Notes under the pieces: model-generated | The model's database searches: none | What the model saw: only the letters and a program-made list of their open reading frames with translations | Told to the model about the DNA's origin: nothing | Assembly: GCA_001970855.1 (NCBI GenBank) | Contig: LSSN01001494.1 | Coordinates: 1-11,417 of the forward strand | DNA: 11,417 bases | Reading direction: 5' to 3' | Origin: Smittium culicis | Taxonomy: Eukaryota; Kickxellomycota; Harpellomycetes; Harpellales; Legeriomycetaceae | Made by a program: the position numbers and the translations under genes | Shown here: positions 8,236 to 11,417 of the stretch, piece by piece | Numbering within the stretch: position 1 is the stretch's first letter | Layout of the letters: each line of letters begins with the position of its first letter

Positions 8236-9183
8236 CATGATATCTCCAATAATTCCATTGATCTCATAATGAAAAGTCAAAGAGGCATTACGCGCCAATC
8301 GGCGCACTATCACATCCAAAAACGATTGTTTGAGTGGCACAACAATCATAAATAAAGGTTGCAATATCAGCAGTACATTATTCAATTATCTCACCCATAT
8401 ATTTATAAGGAAAAAACTTTCAAACAGTAAAATTAACGTATTTAATTCTTCGATATGCCAATATACATCAAATCCAAGAAAAATTAGCTAAAGAGATTAT
8501 TTAAAAAGATTTCTATAGTCTTTCGATGAAACTACAAAAAGTATTTTGTTCGGCGGGTAATCGATGTTATCCCAATAATTTTATACTTCAAGGATTTATG
8601 TATTAACGATGCTTTAGAAATAGATTAATTTATATCTAAAAAATGTTTGATAATTGCAATATGCGGGGTTTTATGAGCGAGCGAAATTCATCGAATTCAT
8701 GACAAAAAATCAGTCATGATCAATGGGGTTTTGACACTGGAAATTTTTGCGCAAAAAAAGAAAAGAAAGGGCAGACCTATAATACGACCTTGCAATATCA
8801 GTTCACACCAAGGCAAAATTCTATGTCCTGTGGATGCATACCGAGTATATAAACGGAGAGCGACAGAACTCTTATGCCCAACACCTCATATTAATGATAA
8901 CAATATAAAAGTCAACAGAATATTTAGATATACAAGAGGTTTTTCCAAGTCCTTTTCAGTGACTAGTATTACTAGGAGCATCAAAAATGCATCAAGTTTA
9001 ATCTCAGGACTGGCTATTAAGCCGATACCGAAAGAATGTGGAATATGTGTTACTAAAGCATAAAACTCAATGATGTCTGTTGATGCAATTGAAACACAAG
9101 CGAACTGATCTAGATACACAATATTTGATTCATATTATTAAATGTTAAAAAATACAAAAATAAAATTGACACAGGCTATTATA
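8236..9183 (+). pseudogene. Tyrosine recombinase (YR) of element A
   Basis: This enzyme would integrate the circular element DNA by R-H-R-Y chemistry. The core-binding domain starts in frame 1 (SIDLIMKSQRGITRQSAHYH, then IQKRLFEWHN, to about 8352), passes to frame 2 (NYLTHIFIRKKLSNSKINVF, to about 8555) and returns to frame 1 (IDVIPIILYFKDLCINDALE). The catalytic domain follows: ICGVL, stop, ASEIHRI at 8662-8697; then KRKGRPIIRPCNIS; LCPVDAYRVYKRRA at 8821-8862; SITRSIKNASSLI; KPIPKECGICVTKA to 9060; a TAA at 9061; SVDAIETQAN; a stop where W is expected; and IFDSYY ending at 9138, which holds the tyrosine nucleophile. The first catalytic arginine is TGA (8674-8676) where CGA is expected. A second expected arginine near 9037 is cysteine (TGT). 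The longest uninterrupted piece is 8677-9060. Clearly dead, but the family is unmistakable. Confidence 0.88.
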
Positions 9184-9197
9184 CCTTTGGAGTCACT

Positions 9198-9272
9198 TAA
9201 TTTAACACCATCCAATGACGTATAATACAAAATTAATTTAGTCTATGACATATATTACTAATATTATACTAA
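9198..9272. repeat. Internal complementary region (ICR) of element A
   Basis: DIRS1 elements carry an ICR that pairs with both ends and lets the DNA close into a circle. The reverse complement of 9198-9226 reads TATTATACGTCATTGGATGG and on, matching the left end TATTATAATTCATTAGATGG at 4858-4877 and beyond. The reverse complement of 9221-9272 contains GTCATAGACTAAATTAATTT, matching GTCATAGGCTAAACTAAATT in the right end at 9466-9485, and further AGTATAATATT against AGTATAGTATT. The ICR is thus the complement of right end joined to left end, with a short overlap at TATTAT. This both identifies the element type and fixes its two outer limits. Confidence 0.82.
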
Positions 9273-9330
9273 AGATGATAACATAATAAAATCCCACTCA
9301 CCAATTACCCAGATATTACATTGCTAAAGA

Positions 9331-9442
9331 TTATAACGATACTAATAATATGTACTTTAGTACATTATATAGAAAAATCTTTTATTTTTAAATGTTCAAT
9401 ATTACGAATTAAAGATGATAACACATAATATTACTCCATCCT
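9331..9442 (-). repeat. Right inverted terminal repeat of element A
   Basis: Inverted partner of 4858-5004. The exact 16-base core is 9355-9370 and the match continues, with gaps, to ATTACTCCATCC at 9430-9441, the complement of GGATGGAGTAAT. A block TAAAGATGATAACA at 9410-9423 recurs in direct orientation at 9270-9283, directly beside the ICR. Confidence 0.78.
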
Positions 9443-9493
9443 CAGTATAGTATTTGTTAATATTCGTCATAGGCTAAACTAAATTTTTATTAT
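9443..9493. repeat. Right-end extension of element A
   Basis: About 50 bases beyond the end of the shared repeat that have no partner in the left repeat but do match the complement of the ICR. DIRS1 elements have such a right-hand extension, about 27 bases in the Dictyostelium element as I recall it. It is longer here. The outer end is set near TTTTTATTAT at 9484-9493. Confidence 0.7.
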
Positions 9494-11392
9494 TTTATAA
9501 TAATTTATTCTATTATAATTTTATACAAATTAACTTGTATATAGTATCGCACTATGTCAAACTTCATAAAATTAGCAAAAGATATTCCGAATCCTTATAA
9601 TTACACATTTTCTATTCTTCATAAATGAAGATGATTTTTCATAAAAAGAATAGGAGAAAAAATAACATAAATTTAAAAAAAAAATGAATAAAAATTTGTA
9701 AAAAATTTATTCAATTCACTATATCTTATTAATTGAACCCAAAAAAAATCCCCAGTGGGTAATAAATAAGTAAAATTAGGTGAGTAGCTCGGAATTCTCC
9801 GACAAATGTATTTAAAAAATTAAATTTTAAGTCATTGAAAGAAAATGTTACACTGTCTGATAACTCGAAAATTTATTCTTTAAAAATACACCAATCTTTG
9901 AGAGCGCTTTCGATCCAGAACGTTAGTAAATATTTTTTAATTAAAGTGAAGAATAGATTAATTTTGATAATGGAAACGAAGGTAAAAATAATTGAGCCGC
10001 ACATCATAATATTAATAAAATATTTGTAAAATAAAACTTTTTGAATGACTTGTATTTCACCTGAGTGCTTCTTGAGGGATTATATATCTTATAAAATTTT
10101 AATTTAGCTCATATATTTACTATTTTAAAATAAATTTATACCAAAAAATAAAGTGAAACGTTACTAAAATTGTCTATAAAAAAACTTTTTCGAACCTTTG
10201 TTCCCTCAAAAAGAATTTTAAATCAATTATTTTTAGAACTGTAAAATTAATTATGGTAATATAAGTGAATTGAGAAACTAATTCGAATTAATATATTATC
10301 TATTATAAAACATTATTTTTGAATAAAATTTTTATTGAGACTTCGTAATTATGCTCTTATTAAAGTTTAATGCTTCTTTATTATATAAATAAAATTTTAT
10401 AGAATGGGTATTCTTATGATTTAAATTTTAAATACTATAAATAACAGTTAATTTTTATAATATGTGTTATGGTGTAAAGATATTCTAATCTAAGATCTTA
10501 ATATATATTTCATTTAATTTTATGAAATTTTAAATTTAGATAAAAGTCGAATATAAAACAATAATATTAATAAAGAAAAATTAAAAAATAAAAAATAAAA
10601 AAGGAAATGATAAGATATAGTAATAAAAAAAAATCAGAAAAACAAAACTAAAATCACTATATATTAAGCGTATTTTGGTGGAAATTTATTAATTCAAATT
10701 AACGAACGAAGTTGAAGAGAGGAAAACCAAAGCGTTTATGAAAAAAAAGAAAGATAGAATAATAACTCTAATGTGAGTAAGAAAAGAAATTAAATGCCAA
10801 GTCAATATTTTTCTATAGTGAGTAATTTAAAAACACATACTCAAAAACCTATTACGAGTGATTTTTTTTATTTATTTTTATAGAGATCTATTGGACAAAG
10901 TTGGTCTGCTCGCAAAAATTAAGGAAAAAAATCATAAATTATTATTTATATTAAAATTCTTAATTTTTAATAAAATAAATACTTTAAATTTAATTATAGA
11001 AAACAAATCCAAAAGAAGATGCTTAAATTTAAAATAGCGCTTAGTTAAAAATCACTATAACCCGATTTTTTTTTTTTACTCGTAATAATTATCAAAACTT
11101 TATTTTTTGAGAAAATACGCTATAATACTCTTATAACTTGTATAAATTAAATATAATCTATTTATTTTAAATCAGAGCTTAAATTTCACATATACTTGTA
11201 ACATTTAATTGAAAGATATTTTAAATTAGATAAAATTTACAACTATATATGCAAGATTATATTGGGAGGATTAACTTTTTCTATCGGAAACATTCCAGCT
11301 AAACTCTAATTTTATTTTCATATCTTGAACTAGCTTAATTCAAGGAAATTTCTGAAAAATTCAACTTTATCTGACTCTGATCAAGAAATATC
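9494..11392. other. AT-rich right flank, no gene recognised
   Basis: Very AT-rich sequence with many A and T runs. The only long open frame with mixed codons is 9784-10029, listed separately. A 70-codon open stretch from about 10829 to 11033 lacks a start and is within chance for this composition. No tRNA, rRNA, transposon end or promoter could be supported. Confidence 0.6.
9784..10029 (+). CDS. Open frame of unknown nature, possibly a relic
   Basis: Open from the stop at 9781-9783 to TAA at 10027-10029, 81 codons, with no ATG before codon 66; a TTG at 9835 is the first start-like codon. It reads VARNSPTNVFKKLNFKSLKE near the beginning and NVSKYFLIKVKNRLILIMET in the middle, basic and without recognisable domains. 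Its codons are less AT-rich than the surrounding DNA, the only reason to list it. An open frame of this length is near what chance allows in DNA of this composition. It could be the remnant of another transposon. Confidence 0.15.
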   Translation, partial: VARNSPTNVFKKLNFKSLKENVTLSDNSKIYSLKIHQSLRALSIQNVSKYFLIKVKNRLILIMETKVKIIEPHIIILIKYL

Positions 11393-11417
11393 AATAATAA
11401 TAATAATAATAATAATA
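11393..11417. repeat. (AAT)n microsatellite, cut by the window end
   Basis: Eight perfect AAT units plus one base run to the last position, so the array may continue beyond the window. Confidence 0.95.

Larger units (their letters stand above)
4858..9493 (+). mobile_element. DIRS1-type tyrosine-recombinase retrotransposon (element A), inactive
   Basis: A nearly complete element of about 4.6 kb, or about 4.2 kb without the nested solo LTR. It has imperfect inverted terminal repeats, gag, reverse transcriptase, RNase H and tyrosine recombinase in that order on one strand, and an internal complementary region just before the right repeat. This set of ends is diagnostic of the DIRS1 group. Ngaro and PAT elements have split direct repeats instead. 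DIRS elements insert as circles through the recombinase and leave no target duplication, and none is visible. Its base composition is much less AT-rich than the flanks. It is inactivated by frame changes, stops and the LTR insertion. Confidence 0.88.

Noticed and set aside
8113..8385. 90-codon open frame on the - strand
   Set aside because: It lies antisense to the recombinase core-binding region and the pol tail, which read convincingly on the + strand.
10829..11036. About 70-codon open stretch containing DLLDKVGLLAKIKEK
   Set aside because: No start codon near its beginning, the second half is plain AT-rich coding-free sequence, and the length is within chance.
1..11417. CRISPR array, bacterial operon or other prokaryotic system
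   Set aside because: No regularly spaced repeats, no ribosome-binding sites with long frames, and all recognised proteins are eukaryotic retrotransposon types.

Overview
The window is AT-rich eukaryotic DNA with no intact gene and no host gene I can recognise. Its readable content is dead retrotransposons of the tyrosine-recombinase (DIRS) order in an AT-rich desert. One flank line (10561-10620) has 6 G/C in 60 bases; one line inside the younger element (7141-7200) has 30 in 60. An AT-rich genome carrying DIRS1-type elements fits an early-diverging fungus (Mucoromycota, Glomeromycotina or similar), with amoebozoa as an alternative. This assignment is weak because it rests only on base composition and element type.

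Layout. Positions 1-740: AT-rich, homopolymer-rich, one small tandem duplication. 740-3060: strongly decayed relic of a DIRS-like element (element B, + strand), with gag-like, reverse transcriptase and RNase H remnants and no recombinase found. 3060-4857: AT-rich, with two adjacent hairpins at 3569-3619. 4858-9493: a nearly full-length but inactivated DIRS1-type element (element A, + strand). Its order is left inverted terminal repeat, gag, reverse transcriptase, RNase H, tyrosine recombinase, internal complementary region, right inverted terminal repeat with a terminal extension. A 429-bp solo LTR (TG...CA, flanked by the 5-bp duplication GAATG) is nested in its reverse transcriptase at 6668-7096. 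9494-11417: AT-rich desert with one doubtful open frame, ending in an (AAT)n microsatellite.

How the parts work together. In DIRS elements gag packages the RNA, the reverse transcriptase and RNase H copy it, the terminal repeats and internal complementary region allow a circular DNA to form, and the tyrosine recombinase inserts the circle without a target-site duplication. Element A keeps all the cis parts: 9198-9272 is the reverse complement of the joint between its right end (9443-9493) and its left end (4858-4887). The coding part is dead, with about ten frame changes, many in-frame stops, an altered motif A aspartate in the reverse transcriptase and the loss of two expected recombinase arginines. 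The stops and most key losses fit C-to-T or G-to-A change. No methyltransferase domain lies between RNase H and recombinase, which is unusual beside ITR/ICR ends.

All frame positions were read by eye; domain boundaries are good to about 20-30 bases.
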